In this document: positions 24,215 through 32,762 of the stretch, one piece after another
How positions within the stretch are numbered: the stretch's first letter is position 1
Layout: each line of letters opens with the position of its first letter
Assembly (NCBI GenBank): GCA_019637675.1
Contig: JAHBVE010000001.1
Span: forward strand, 434,001-498,000
DNA from: Anaerolineales bacterium
GTDB taxonomy: Bacteria > Chloroflexota > Anaerolineae > Anaerolineales > UBA11579
Direction of reading: 5' to 3'
DNA length: 64,000 nucleotides
Notes under the pieces: model-generated
What the model saw: the letters and a program-made list of their open reading frames with translations, nothing else
Database searches by the model: none
What the model was told of the DNA's origin: nothing
Position numbers and translations under genes: made by a program

Positions 24215-25651
24215 ATGAGCCAAGACGTACGTATCGAAAAAGACTCCCTGGGCGAGGTCAAAGTACCCGCCGGAGCCCTGTATGGCGCCCAGACCCAGCG
24301 CGCCGTTGACAACTTCCCCATCTCCGGCCTCAAACCCTGGCGCGCCTTCGTCTGGTCCATGGCCGCCATCAAACGCGCCGCGGCCGATGTAAACGCCGGC
24401 CTCGGCCTGCTGGATGGCGACAAAGCCAACGCCATCGCCAAAGCCGCCGCCGAGGTGATGGAAGGCCAATGGGCTGACCAGTTCGTCGTCGATCCCTTCC
24501 AGGCCGGCGCCGGCACCAGCCACAACATGAACGTCAATGAGGTCCTCGCCAACCGCGCCACCCAGATCCTCGGCGGCCAGCTCGGCAACTACATCGCCAA
24601 CCCCAACGACCATGTCAACATGGCCCAGTCCACCAATGACACCATCCCCACCGCCATCCGCCTGGGCGTGCTGTGGCGGCTGGATGAGCTGCTCGCCGCC
24701 GTAGACGGCTTGGCCGAAGCGCTCGAAGCCAAGGCCGCGGAGTTTGACGGCATCGTCAAGTCTGGCCGCACCCACCTGCAAGACGCCGTGCCGGTGCGCC
24801 TGGGGCAGGAGTTCGGCGCCTACGCCAAGGCCGTGCGCCGTGACGCCGAGCGCATCCGCCGCTCGGCCGAAGGCCTGCGCCGCCTGGGCATCGGCGGCAC
24901 CGCCACCGGCACCGGCTTGAACGCCCATCCCAACTACCACGCCGAGATGGTGCGCCGCCTGGGCGAGATCACCGGCCTCGAGCTGCACACCTCCGACAAC
25001 CTGTTCGAGAGCATGCAGAGCCTGGCCGATGCCGCCGATTTCTCGGCCGCCCTGCGCACCTATGCCCTCACCATGACCCGCATCGCCAACGACTTCCGTC
25101 TGCTGGCTTCCGGGCCTTCCACCGGCCTCGACGAAATTCGTCTGCCCGCCGTCCAGCCTGGCTCCAGCATCATGCCCGGCAAGGTCAACCCGGTATTGGC
25201 CGAGATGATGAACCAGGCCATGTACCACGTCATCGGCTGCGACACCACCGTGGCCCTGGCTGCCGCCGCCGGCCAGCTGGAGCTCAACGTGATGATGCCC
25301 ATCATCGCCCACAACCTGTTCGAGATGATGCAGGTCATCATCGGCTCGGTCAACGCCTTCACGGAGCGCTGCGTCGTCGGCCTCACCGCCAACCAGGCCA
25401 AGGCCGAAGGCTGGCTGGGCCGCAACGCCATCATCGTCACCGCCCTCAACCCGCTCATCGGCTACCAGGCCGGCGCGGCGTTGGTGAAGGAAGCTGTGAA
25501 GGATGACCTCGCCATTACCGACCTCGCCGTGGAGAAAGCCAACGCCGGCCAGCTCATGCACGTCGAGGAAGAGCGCCCCGTCACTGCGGATGAGATCCGC
25601 CACGCCCTCAGTGATCTGCGCAAGCTCACCGACGGCGGCATCGTCAAATAA
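24215..25651 (+). CDS. Aspartase/fumarase-superfamily lyase (aspartate ammonia-lyase or class II fumarase)
   Basis: The 478-residue enzyme carries the superfamily signature SSIMPGKVNP (mobile SS loop) and GTSHNMNVNEVLANRA, HVNMAQSTNDT and SGRTHLQDA, which bind the dicarboxylate. It yields fumarate either by loss of ammonia from aspartate or of water from malate. The stretch after the signature (AAAAGQLELNVMMPIIAHN) and the GKVNPV ending look closer to aspartase; the N-terminal LYGAQTQRAVDNFP occurs in both. I therefore leave the reaction open. AAAGGACAG provides the ribosome site; a strong terminator follows. Confidence 0.85.
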   Translation: MSQDVRIEKDSLGEVKVPAGALYGAQTQRAVDNFPISGLKPWRAFVWSMAAIKRAAADVNAGLGLLDGDKANAIAKAAAEVMEGQWADQFVVDPFQAGAGTSHNMNVNEVLANRATQILGGQLGNYIANPNDHVNMAQSTNDTIPTAIRLGVLWRLDELLAAVDGLAEALEAKAAEFDGIVKSGRTHLQDAVPVRLGQEFGAYAKAVRRDAERIRRSAEGLRRLGIGGTATGTGLNAHPNYHAEMVRRLGEITGLELHTSDNLFESMQSLADAADFSAALRTYALTMTRIANDFRLLASGPSTGLDEIRLPAVQPGSSIMPGKVNPVLAEMMNQAMYHVIGCDTTVALAAAAGQLELNVMMPIIAHNLFEMMQVIIGSVNAFTERCVVGLTANQAKAEGWLGRNAIIVTALNPLIGYQAGAALVKEAVKDDLAITDLAVEKANAGQLMHVEEERPVTADEIRHALSDLRKLTDGGIVK

Positions 25652-25667
25652 GCTCAATCAGCAAAAA

Positions 25668-25693
25668 AAGCGCCGGCATTCGCCGGCGCTTTT
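25668..25693 (+). terminator. Terminator of the lyase gene
   Basis: AAGCGCCGGC-ATTC-GCCGGCGCTT with TTTT after it and an A-run before it; it may also serve the convergent lipoprotein gene. Confidence 0.85.
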
Positions 25694-25732
25694 AGATGAC
25701 ATGCAGAAAGGGGGATGATGTTGAACGCCGAG

Positions 25733-26602
25733 CTACGGCATGCTGTAACCCACCAGCTCCACCGTGCTGGTGAAGGGCGAGCCATCTTCGAACGCCAGCG
25801 TCGACTCGTTGCGCACCATGCCCATGCCGCGCACCCACCACATGACCGTATTGCTCTCGATCACCAGCGGCACGGTGATGCCGCTCACATTGGCCGAGAA
25901 GTTGATCGTGTTGGTGCCCTCCACGCGCATGGCAGTGAAGCTACCCGAGGGGATGTTGACCGTCTCCTCGCCGATGGCGGTGTAGCTGTGCACAACCGTG
26001 CCGGTGGCTGTGCCTTCCATGCCGCCGCCCATGCTCATCGTGCCCTGCACTTCGTAAGTCTGCTCCCATGTGGCGCCCGGCACCAGCTCCTTGGGGAAGG
26101 ACACGCCAGTCACGGACAGGGTTTCAAAGTTGCCGCTAAAGCCCGTTCCGCTCACGCTGGCTTCCGGGCCGTCGCTGTAGTTCAGGGCGCTCAGGCCTTC
26201 GGGCGTGCAGCGCCACTCCTGGGTGACCACCACGCTGTCGAAGTTGTGCGTGAAGGTGAAGCCATCCGCCCGCAGCTCGCTGACCATGGTGGTGTAGGTG
26301 TCAGAGCTATCGACATCCGGGCTGTCGGCATCCGAGTCATCGTCATCAGTATCCGAACTGTCGCCATCCGAACGACGGTAGGTCCAGGCCGCGCCTTGCG
26401 TCAGCGGCTGGTACTCATTGGCGCACAAGCCGCTGGCGCTGCCGCCGCCATTCGTACCGCCGGGGCCGCCGGTCTCGGCGGTTGCTACGGGTTCCAGTTC
26501 GCCTTCGGAGGTGGCGCTGGGCTCGCTACCGCCGCCGCAGGCCGCCAGCAGCAGGGCTGCCAGCGCCAGCAAAGCAAACAGCTTGATATCAAATTGCTTC
26601 AT
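25733..26602 (-). CDS. Secreted lipoprotein of unknown function
   Basis: ATG 26602 has AGGAG 5 nt upstream and opens a lipoprotein signal with lipobox LLAAC (Cys22). Then come a Gly/Ser/Glu linker and a domain that begins LCANEYQPLTQGAAWTY, followed by an Asp/Ser-rich low-complexity stretch (about 85-105) and a beta-rich remainder. The sequence pattern of a repeated Y-x-T-x-V strand set suggests a beta-barrel or sandwich, but I recognise no family. It is exported and anchored to the membrane. It is a single-gene unit. Confidence 0.7.
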   Translation of the reverse strand: MKQFDIKLFALLALAALLLAACGGGSEPSATSEGELEPVATAETGGPGGTNGGGSASGLCANEYQPLTQGAAWTYRRSDGDSSDTDDDDSDADSPDVDSSDTYTTMVSELRADGFTFTHNFDSVVVTQEWRCTPEGLSALNYSDGPEASVSGTGFSGNFETLSVTGVSFPKELVPGATWEQTYEVQGTMSMGGGMEGTATGTVVHSYTAIGEETVNIPSGSFTAMRVEGTNTINFSANVSGITVPLVIESNTVMWWVRGMGMVRNESTLAFEDGSPFTSTVELVGYSMP

Positions 26603-26707
26603 TCGTTCTCCTATTGTGCAAAGGGTATAGATGGATAACGACTCAGCCGCGAGAATAGCACGCCAAAGCGCATTCGACAATCACCAATTACCAGTTACCA
26701 TTTCCGC

Positions 26708-28435
26708 ATGCCGATCCGAATGTTGCCGCAGGAGCTGGCCTCCCAGATCGCCGCGGGCGAGGTCGTGGAGCGCCCAGCTTCGGTGGTCAAGGAGCTGATC
26801 GAGAACGCCCTGGATGCCGGCGCAAGCCGCATCCAGGTGCGCATTGAAGGCGCCGGCCAGCGCCTGATCGAAGTCAGCGATGATGGCCTGGGCATCCCCG
26901 TATCTGAGCTGCCGCTGGCGCTCGAGCGCCATGCCACCAGCAAGCTCAGCACGCCTGAGGACCTGGGGCATATCCACACCCTGGGCTTCCGCGGTGAAGC
27001 GCTGGCGGCGATCGCCTCGGTTTCGCGTTTCACGTTGACCTCGCGCCCGGCCGAGAGCGAGGCCGCCGCCCGGATCCAGGTGGATGCGGGTAAGCAGGCC
27101 GGCCTGGAGCAGGTCGGGGCGCCAGTAGGCACGCTGGCGCATGTCGAGGACCTATTCTTCAATCTGCCGGCGCGGCGCAAATTCCTGAAAGGTGATGTGA
27201 CCGAGCGCCGCCACATCAGCCAACTGGTGGCGCGCTATGCGCTGGCCTATCCGCAAGTAGCCTTTGAGCTGCAGGTGGACGGCAAGCACACCTTGCAGAC
27301 CAGCGGCAACCGTGACCGCCGCGAGATCCTGGCGGCGCTGTACGACGCCGGGATGGCGCGCCGCATGATCCCGGTCGAAGCGCCGGACGCCGAGATCGCC
27401 GTGACGGGCTTCATCAGCCCGCCGGAGCTGACGCGGGCCAACCGCGCCGAGCTGACCTTCTTTGTGAATGGGCGCTGGGTACAAGACAGCGCCCTGGCGG
27501 CCGCCGCCGTGCAGGCCTATCACGGCATGTTGATGGTGGGGCGCTATCCGCTGGTGGTGCTGTTCGTGGAGATGCCCAGCGAATTGGTGGATGTCAATGT
27601 GCATCCCACCAAGGCCGAGGTGCGCTTTGCGCAGCGTGACCGCGTGTTCACCACGGTGCAGCGCGCCGTGCGCCGCGCCCTGCTGGCGCACGCACCCGTG
27701 CCGCAGCTGGAGCCGCTGCAGCCCGGCCTGGCGTGGCGGCCGATGCCCGCCCCGCCCGAGCCGATGCCCGAACCCGAATCCGAACTCGCCGCCCCGCCAG
27801 AAGCCGAGGACGGCGAGCAGGCGGAGGCCGCCAGCCCGCAGCCGCGGCTGCCCGGCGTGCCGCTGCTGCGCCTGGTGGGGCAGGTAGGCGCAGCCTACCT
27901 GGTGGCCGAGGCGCCGGATGGCTTGTACCTGGTTGACCAGCACGCCGCGCACGAGCGCGTCCTGTTCGAGCGCTTTCGCAGCCAGCGCCAGCAGCTGGGT
28001 TCGCAGATCCTGCTGGAACCGGTGACGGTGCAGCTGCCCGCCGCGCAGGCTGAGCTGCTGGAGAGCCAGCTGGACACGCTGCGCGAGCTGGCTTTCGAGA
28101 TCGAGCCCTTTGGCCCGCAGACCTATAAGGTGCGCGCCATCCCGGCCGTGCTTTTGGGCAGCGATCCGGAAGCCGCGTTGCGTGCAGTGGTCGAAGATTT
28201 CGAAGAAGATGAACAGCCGCTGGAGAAGCAGCTGGAGGCGCGCCTGATTGCCCGCATCTGCAAGCGCATCGCCGTGAAAGCCGGGCAGACCCTCTCGCCC
28301 GAAGCGCAGCGCGCGCTATTGCGCGACCTGGAAGCCTGCGAGGCGCCGCGCACCTGCCCGCACGGCCGCCCTACGATGATCCATTTATCGATCGATCTGT
28401 TGGAAAAGCAATTTGGCCGGCGCGGCGCCCGTTAG
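26708..28435 (+). CDS. mutL: DNA mismatch repair protein MutL (endonuclease type)
   Basis: The 575-residue protein has the GHKL ATPase N-terminus: ELIENALDAGAS, DDGLGI, HATSKL and GFRGEAL. A Pro/Glu-rich linker (about 340-380) leads to the C-terminal dimerisation domain. The metal-binding motif DQHAxxExxxxE is intact as DQHAAHERVLFE, and the CPHGRP motif is near the end, so this MutL should nick DNA itself, as in bacteria without MutH. Start ATG 26708 begins the family N-terminus directly. mutS is not in the window. Confidence 0.97.
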   Translation: MPIRMLPQELASQIAAGEVVERPASVVKELIENALDAGASRIQVRIEGAGQRLIEVSDDGLGIPVSELPLALERHATSKLSTPEDLGHIHTLGFRGEALAAIASVSRFTLTSRPAESEAAARIQVDAGKQAGLEQVGAPVGTLAHVEDLFFNLPARRKFLKGDVTERRHISQLVARYALAYPQVAFELQVDGKHTLQTSGNRDRREILAALYDAGMARRMIPVEAPDAEIAVTGFISPPELTRANRAELTFFVNGRWVQDSALAAAAVQAYHGMLMVGRYPLVVLFVEMPSELVDVNVHPTKAEVRFAQRDRVFTTVQRAVRRALLAHAPVPQLEPLQPGLAWRPMPAPPEPMPEPESELAAPPEAEDGEQAEAASPQPRLPGVPLLRLVGQVGAAYLVAEAPDGLYLVDQHAAHERVLFERFRSQRQQLGSQILLEPVTVQLPAAQAELLESQLDTLRELAFEIEPFGPQTYKVRAIPAVLLGSDPEAALRAVVEDFEEDEQPLEKQLEARLIARICKRIAVKAGQTLSPEAQRALLRDLEACEAPRTCPHGRPTMIHLSIDLLEKQFGRRGAR

Positions 28436-29679
28436 CGGCGCGGCTGGCGTTTTGGCTCAGTGATGAGGTTGACCAGCTTAAGCGTCTGCTGGGCGGTATA
28501 GCTCTGCGCGTCGGTCTCCAGCATGGATTGTTGCTGGCGGGTGGCCTGGTGGGCCAGTTCCGGCGCGGGGGTGAAGACCGCGTCCAGTTCCCGCTCGAGC
28601 TGTTTCTGCAGCTCGGCGGCGTTCACGGCCAGGTCATTGCGCACGCGGTGCACCATCGCCACCATCAGCTTGCCTTGCAGGCGCAACGCATCCAGGTCTT
28701 GCAATAGTGCGCGGGTTTGTTCGAAGGAGTTCGGGTCAGGCTCGGCCACGACGAGGATGTGGGTGCAGTGTTCCAGGGCGCGCTGGCTGCTGGTAGGCAG
28801 GCTCACGCCCAGATCCAGAACCACATAGTCTGCAATTTGCTTGAGTTCGTTCACCACCGCGGCGGCCTGCTCACCGGCATGGGTGAGGGTGACATCACTG
28901 GGGCGCAGGCCGGCCAGCAAGAGACGCTGGTTGTCCTTGTGTTCCACCAGCGTGCTTTCCACCGCGCTGCGGTAGATGTCACGCGCCGAGCGACGCAGCA
29001 ATTCCACCAGGCCTTCGCCAGTTTGGCTCAGGCGCACGTTCAGGTCACCGTGGCCCGGGGTGAACTCGGCCAGGATGACACTTTTGTCCGGTTTTTCAGC
29101 AAAGCCAGCCGCTAAGTTGATGCACAGCGTGGAAACGCCCTGGCCACCCTTGGCAGCCAGCACGCCAACCACGGCGCGTGAACCGCCACTGGGGGCCGGG
29201 CTGCTCTGGGGGCCAGCATAGCTTGGTGCAGGGGCGGCGGGCGCGGCGGAGCGGCGCTCGTCCGGCGCGGGTTCAGGCGGCAGCGGCGGCAGCATGCTGG
29301 TGACCGGGCGCTTGAGGATGTTGCGCACGCGTGCCACCAGTTCAGCCGGGTGGGTGGGCTTGGTCAGGTAGTCATCGGCGCCGGCCTCCAAGCCGACGAC
29401 TTTGTCATCCACCTGGGCTTTGGCGGTGAAGAGAATGATGGGGATCTGGGCGGTATCCGGGTTGGCGCGCAGGCGGCGCGTCACTTCATACCCATCCATC
29501 TTGGGCATCATGACATCCAGCAGGATCAGATCAGGCTGAGTTTCGGCCACCCTGTCCAGCGCTTCCTGCCCGTCTTTGGCGGCAATGATGTGGAAGCCCT
29601 GCTTTTCGAGGGTGGTACCCACAAGCTTCAGGGTGTCGAGATCGTCATCCACCACCAGGAGGGTGTAGGTTTGTGCCAT
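28432..29679 (-). CDS. Receiver plus ParA/MinD-like ATPase (CpaE-like)
   Basis: Residues 6-120 form a receiver domain with the acidic pair at 11-12, phospho-acceptor Asp55 (LILLDVMMPKMDG) and Lys in YLTKP. A Pro/Ala-rich linker (125-165) follows, then a deviant Walker ATPase with AAKGGQGVSTLCINLA. This is the CpaE architecture, which localises type IV (Tad) pilus machinery; no tad genes are near. ATG 29679 is preferred over a GTG 21 bp upstream because the domain begins directly after it. It converges with mutL, overlapping by 4 bp. Confidence 0.88.
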   Translation of the reverse strand: MAQTYTLLVVDDDLDTLKLVGTTLEKQGFHIIAAKDGQEALDRVAETQPDLILLDVMMPKMDGYEVTRRLRANPDTAQIPIILFTAKAQVDDKVVGLEAGADDYLTKPTHPAELVARVRNILKRPVTSMLPPLPPEPAPDERRSAAPAAPAPSYAGPQSSPAPSGGSRAVVGVLAAKGGQGVSTLCINLAAGFAEKPDKSVILAEFTPGHGDLNVRLSQTGEGLVELLRRSARDIYRSAVESTLVEHKDNQRLLLAGLRPSDVTLTHAGEQAAAVVNELKQIADYVVLDLGVSLPTSSQRALEHCTHILVVAEPDPNSFEQTRALLQDLDALRLQGKLMVAMVHRVRNDLAVNAAELQKQLERELDAVFTPAPELAHQATRQQQSMLETDAQSYTAQQTLKLVNLITEPKRQPRR

Positions 29680-29755
29680 AAAGGAAGTCCAGTCTAGCAC
29701 AAAGGGCGCACAGCGGCAATTACGCTATGCAAAGGAGGGCTGGCTTGAGCATCGC

Positions 29756-29761
29756 TATAAT
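29756..29761 (+). promoter_or_regulatory. -10 element of tilS (leaderless)
   Basis: TATAAT ends 6 nt before the ATG at 29768, and no Shine-Dalgarno sequence fits that start, so the mRNA is probably leaderless. No clear -35 element is seen at the right spacing. Confidence 0.5.
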
Positions 29762-29767
29762 GGCGGG

Positions 29768-31159
29768 ATGACTGCGCATAGCCTGCTAAGTGCGGCGACC
29801 CTGGAGCGACTGGAGCCTGGCAAGCTGGTGGTGCTGGGCTTCTCTGGCGGGCCGGATAGCGCCGCGGCCCTGCATGCGCTGCATGCCGCCGGCTGGCCGC
29901 TGCTGGCGGCGCATTTGGACCATGGGCTGCGGCCGGAATCGGCGGGCGAGGCGCACGCCGCCGCCGCCGTGGCGGCGGGCTACGGCGTGGGCTTTGCCAA
30001 CCAGCGCGTGGATGTGGCTGCGCTGGCGGCTACGAATGGCCAGACGATCGAAGAGGCGGCGCGTGAAGCCCGCTATGCGTTCCTGTTCGGGCTGGCGCAT
30101 GAACACGATGCGCAGGCGGTGGTGGTGGCGCACAACGCGGATGACCAAGCCGAGACGATCCTGATGCATCTGCTGCGCGGGGCCGGGCCGCAGGGTTTGC
30201 AGGGCATGCCGAATGTATGGTTGCCCAACCCTTGGAGTGAGCGCGTGGCCCTGGTGCGCCCGCTGTTAGCCGCCAACCGCCAGGATGTGCTGGCGTATTG
30301 TGAGGCGCACCAGCTGGCGGTGCTGCACGACCCCAGCAATCAAGACCCGATGTTTTTTAGGAACAGGGTGCGGCATGAATTGCTGCCGCGGATGGAGCAA
30401 TTTGCGCCGGGGGTTAAGAGGCGTATGGCGCAGACCGGCGAGTTGTTGGCGGCCGAAGAGGCCGTGCTGCAGGCCGCGGCAGAGGACGCCTGGCGGCGCA
30501 GCCTGGCGGCGGCTGGGCCAGGCTATGTGGGCTTGCAGCGCAGCGCGCTGCAAGCCGAGCCGATGGCGCTGCAGCGGCGGGTGCTGCAACGCGCCGCCCG
30601 GCTGCTGCGCCCGCAGGGCGCGGAGCTGCGCTTCACCCTCGTGGAGCAGGCGCGGCATGCGCTGCAGGGCGATGGCGGGCCGTATGACTGGTTCGATGGG
30701 TTGGTGATCCTGGCCGAAGACGAGCGGCTCTGGCTGGCGGAGCGCAATGCCCAACTGCCGGCGCTGTGGCCGCAGGCGCCACAGGATGCGCTGCATTTGG
30801 AGACGCCGGCCGCCGTGCCGCTGGGTGAAGGCTGGACTTTGCGCTTAGCTGAGCGCGCGGCCGCGGCTGGCACTACGGCGGATGTGTACGAGACCTGGCT
30901 GGATGCAGAGCGCGCGGGCGCCGAGCTGACCTTGCGCCGCCCGCGCCCCGGTGACTGGATGGCGCTGGCGAGCGGATCGCAAAAACTTTCCGACGTGTTC
31001 ATCAACGCCAAGCTGCCGCAGCGGGCGCGGGCGGCCTGGCCGCTGCTATGCAAGGGAGACGAGGTGGTGTGGGCGCCTGGCTTGCGCCTGGCGCACGGCT
31101 ACGCCGCCAAAACGGGCCAGCCCGCGCTGCGTGCACGGGTAATCAAGAGCGATCAATGA
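29768..31159 (+). CDS. tilS: tRNA(Ile)-lysidine synthase
   Basis: The 463-residue N-type ATP pyrophosphatase makes lysidine at C34 of tRNA-Ile(CAU). The PP-loop SGGPDS is at residues 26-31, followed by AAHLDHGLRPES and the VVAHNADDQAETILM stretch. NRVRHELLP ends the catalytic domain. The C-terminal part with LTLRRPRPGDWM is the TilS substrate-binding domain. The start follows from the -10 box 6 nt upstream. It is a single-gene unit; the next gene is on the other strand. Confidence 0.96.
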   Translation: MTAHSLLSAATLERLEPGKLVVLGFSGGPDSAAALHALHAAGWPLLAAHLDHGLRPESAGEAHAAAAVAAGYGVGFANQRVDVAALAATNGQTIEEAAREARYAFLFGLAHEHDAQAVVVAHNADDQAETILMHLLRGAGPQGLQGMPNVWLPNPWSERVALVRPLLAANRQDVLAYCEAHQLAVLHDPSNQDPMFFRNRVRHELLPRMEQFAPGVKRRMAQTGELLAAEEAVLQAAAEDAWRRSLAAAGPGYVGLQRSALQAEPMALQRRVLQRAARLLRPQGAELRFTLVEQARHALQGDGGPYDWFDGLVILAEDERLWLAERNAQLPALWPQAPQDALHLETPAAVPLGEGWTLRLAERAAAAGTTADVYETWLDAERAGAELTLRRPRPGDWMALASGSQKLSDVFINAKLPQRARAAWPLLCKGDEVVWAPGLRLAHGYAAKTGQPALRARVIKSDQ

Positions 31160-31162
31160 ATG

Positions 31163-31203
31163 GGAGCTTTACCTGCTCACTGATCACTTCTCACTCATCA
31201 CTG
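31163..31203. repeat. TGATCACTTCTCACTCATCACT simple repeat
   Basis: Member of the GTGA/TCAC repeat family also seen at 6190 and 10021; it occupies the short gap between convergent genes. Confidence 0.4.
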
Positions 31204-31208
31204 GTTTT

Positions 31209-32120
31209 CTAAAACATCTGCAACTGGTCTTCAGCGCGCAGGCGGCTGAGCTTCATGCTGAGCTCGCGCCACTGAATTTCTGAGACGCCTAATTTTTGGC
31301 GCAAATGATTCTCGTCCATGCCGCTGCGCAGGTCGCGCAGGGCGCAGCTCCAGCGGCACATCAGGAAGGATAACTGCTGCTCCAGCCCGGCCTCTTTGCC
31401 TAGATCCTCCAGCAAGTACTCCAACCGGCGCGGTGACCAGGGAAACAGCGCATCGCTCAGATCGTACTGGGTGCGGTACTCCTCGTAGGCTTCCACCCAC
31501 TCGGCGGGCAGGCTGATCTTGCGTTCCTTGTAGCGGTCTTTGGGGCTGGGGTAGCGCACGAATAGGGTCGGGCCGTCGGCAGCCTCTAGGTCAACATGGT
31601 TGGTCTTGAGCGCCAGGGTTTCACCCTTCTTGATGCCGGTGCTGAGCAGCAGGGAGAGCAACGTGTAGGCGCGCGCATCGCCCTTTTTGCCGCGGCGCTG
31701 GCGGGCAGCCACGGCCAGCACCTTGTCCATCTCGTCTTCGCTGAGCACATCCGGCAGCGGGCTGAGCACGCTGCGCTGCACCACACGCTCGGCCGGGTCG
31801 GCCAGTACCGCTCCGCCGCTTTGCAGCCAGCGGAAGAAGCCCTTGAGCGAGGTGATGCGGCGGCTGAGAGTCTTGGGGCTGCACTCCACGCCGCGTTTGT
31901 GCTGCATCCAGTCGAGGAAGTTGTTGAGGTCGTTGGTGGTGATCGTCCCCACGGCCTGGTCAGCCGGCAGGAAACTGGCTAGCAGGCGGATATCCCCGGT
32001 GAAGGCTTTTACCGTGTGCACGGACGAGCCCTGGTCTTGTAGGAAGCTGGCCCAGGCCTGGATGGCGGGGGGCAGGGTGATCTTGGAACTGAGGGGCGGG
32101 GCGACGGGGGCCTTGGGCAT
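31209..32120 (-). CDS. Tyrosine-recombinase-like protein lacking catalytic residues
   Basis: The 303-residue protein has the XerC/D layout: an N-terminal SAM-like core-binding domain (about 20-115) and a catalytic-type domain (about 120-295). The first catalytic Arg is Lys (TGIKKGETLALK instead of TGLRxxE). The box-II His position of HxLRH appears as Leu in SFLMCRWSCA, although its Arg is kept. No Tyr occurs where the nucleophile should be (LGVSEIQWRELSMKL). The strand Lys region (SPKDRYKERKISLP) remains. It probably binds DNA but cannot recombine. AGGAG lies 5 nt before ATG 32120. The gene is intact, not a decaying pseudogene. Confidence 0.78.
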   Translation of the reverse strand: MPKAPVAPPLSSKITLPPAIQAWASFLQDQGSSVHTVKAFTGDIRLLASFLPADQAVGTITTNDLNNFLDWMQHKRGVECSPKTLSRRITSLKGFFRWLQSGGAVLADPAERVVQRSVLSPLPDVLSEDEMDKVLAVAARQRRGKKGDARAYTLLSLLLSTGIKKGETLALKTNHVDLEAADGPTLFVRYPSPKDRYKERKISLPAEWVEAYEEYRTQYDLSDALFPWSPRRLEYLLEDLGKEAGLEQQLSFLMCRWSCALRDLRSGMDENHLRQKLGVSEIQWRELSMKLSRLRAEDQLQMF

Positions 32121-32266
32121 CACGACTCCTTAATGCGTATAGTCATCCAAGACCCGAGTGTAGGTGTGGGCCGGGTGGGTGTCAACTCGATTTGCTGTTG
32201 AGTTGCTTCTATTTGTTAGGCTCGGCCCTCTCATGTAGCACACATCAAAATTCTTGACCCGGTCGT

Positions 32267-32296
32267 TATAATTTGTTAGTTAGATAAACTAACTAA
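32267..32296 (+). promoter_or_regulatory. -10 element and perfect palindromic operator of the marR operon
   Basis: TATAAT at 32267-32272 is followed by TTAGTTAG-ATAAA-CTAACTAA (32276-32296), a perfect 8-bp inverted repeat over the expected transcription start. MarR regulators typically bind such 20-22 bp palindromes, so this is the likely autorepression site for the regulator and the efflux genes behind it. Confidence 0.7.
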
Positions 32297-32300
32297 TGTG

Positions 32301-32762
32301 ATGGCACAAAACGATCCTCCCATGAACCGCTTGCAAAGCCTGTTCGAACGCCTGGAGCGTTTGGGCGTGGGCACCAAGGCGCCGCTGAAAGAGATGCAGC
32401 TCAGCTTGCCGCAGCTCAGCCTGCTGCTGGCCGTGCGGCGCACCCCGGGTATCCGCGTGAACGAGCTGGCGCAGCTGATGCAGCTCAGCGCGCCGACGGT
32501 GAGCGTGGGGCTGCGCAAGCTGGAGGACGAAGGCTGGGTGCGGCGTGAGCCGGACCCGCAGGACAAACGTTCCTTCCACTTGTATCTGACCGATAAAGCC
32601 AAAAACTTCGCGAAACGCGTTCAGGATTTTGAACGTAAACAAACTGAGGTGTTCTTGAGTGGGCTCAACGCCGAAGAGCAAGCACAGTTGGTGCACCTGC
32701 TGGATAAAGCCATTACTCGCCTGGAAGAACAGGCGCAAACCAAGGAGAAACAAAAGCAATGA
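32301..32762 (+). CDS. MarR-family transcriptional regulator
   Basis: The 153-residue protein has the MarR winged helix: helix-turn-helix in RVNELAQLMQLSAPTVSVGLRKLEDEGWVRR (about 50-80, shown in the family as the recognition region) and a beta-wing with DPQDKRS. ATG 32301 follows a GTG 3 bp earlier; no ribosome site is evident, and the transcript probably starts only about 20 nt upstream. It overlaps the next gene by ATGA, which ties it to an efflux operon. A phenolic or lipophilic ligand is usual for the family but not shown here. Confidence 0.9.
   Translation: MAQNDPPMNRLQSLFERLERLGVGTKAPLKEMQLSLPQLSLLLAVRRTPGIRVNELAQLMQLSAPTVSVGLRKLEDEGWVRREPDPQDKRSFHLYLTDKAKNFAKRVQDFERKQTEVFLSGLNAEEQAQLVHLLDKAITRLEEQAQTKEKQKQ

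Noticed and set aside
24098..25657. 519-codon minus-strand open frame
   Set aside because: Antisense of the aspartase/fumarase-family gene; Gly/His-rich without motifs.
32254..32272. TTGACC plus TATAAT as a full promoter before marR
   Set aside because: The spacing is only 7 bp. TATAAT may still be used, but not with this -35 sequence.
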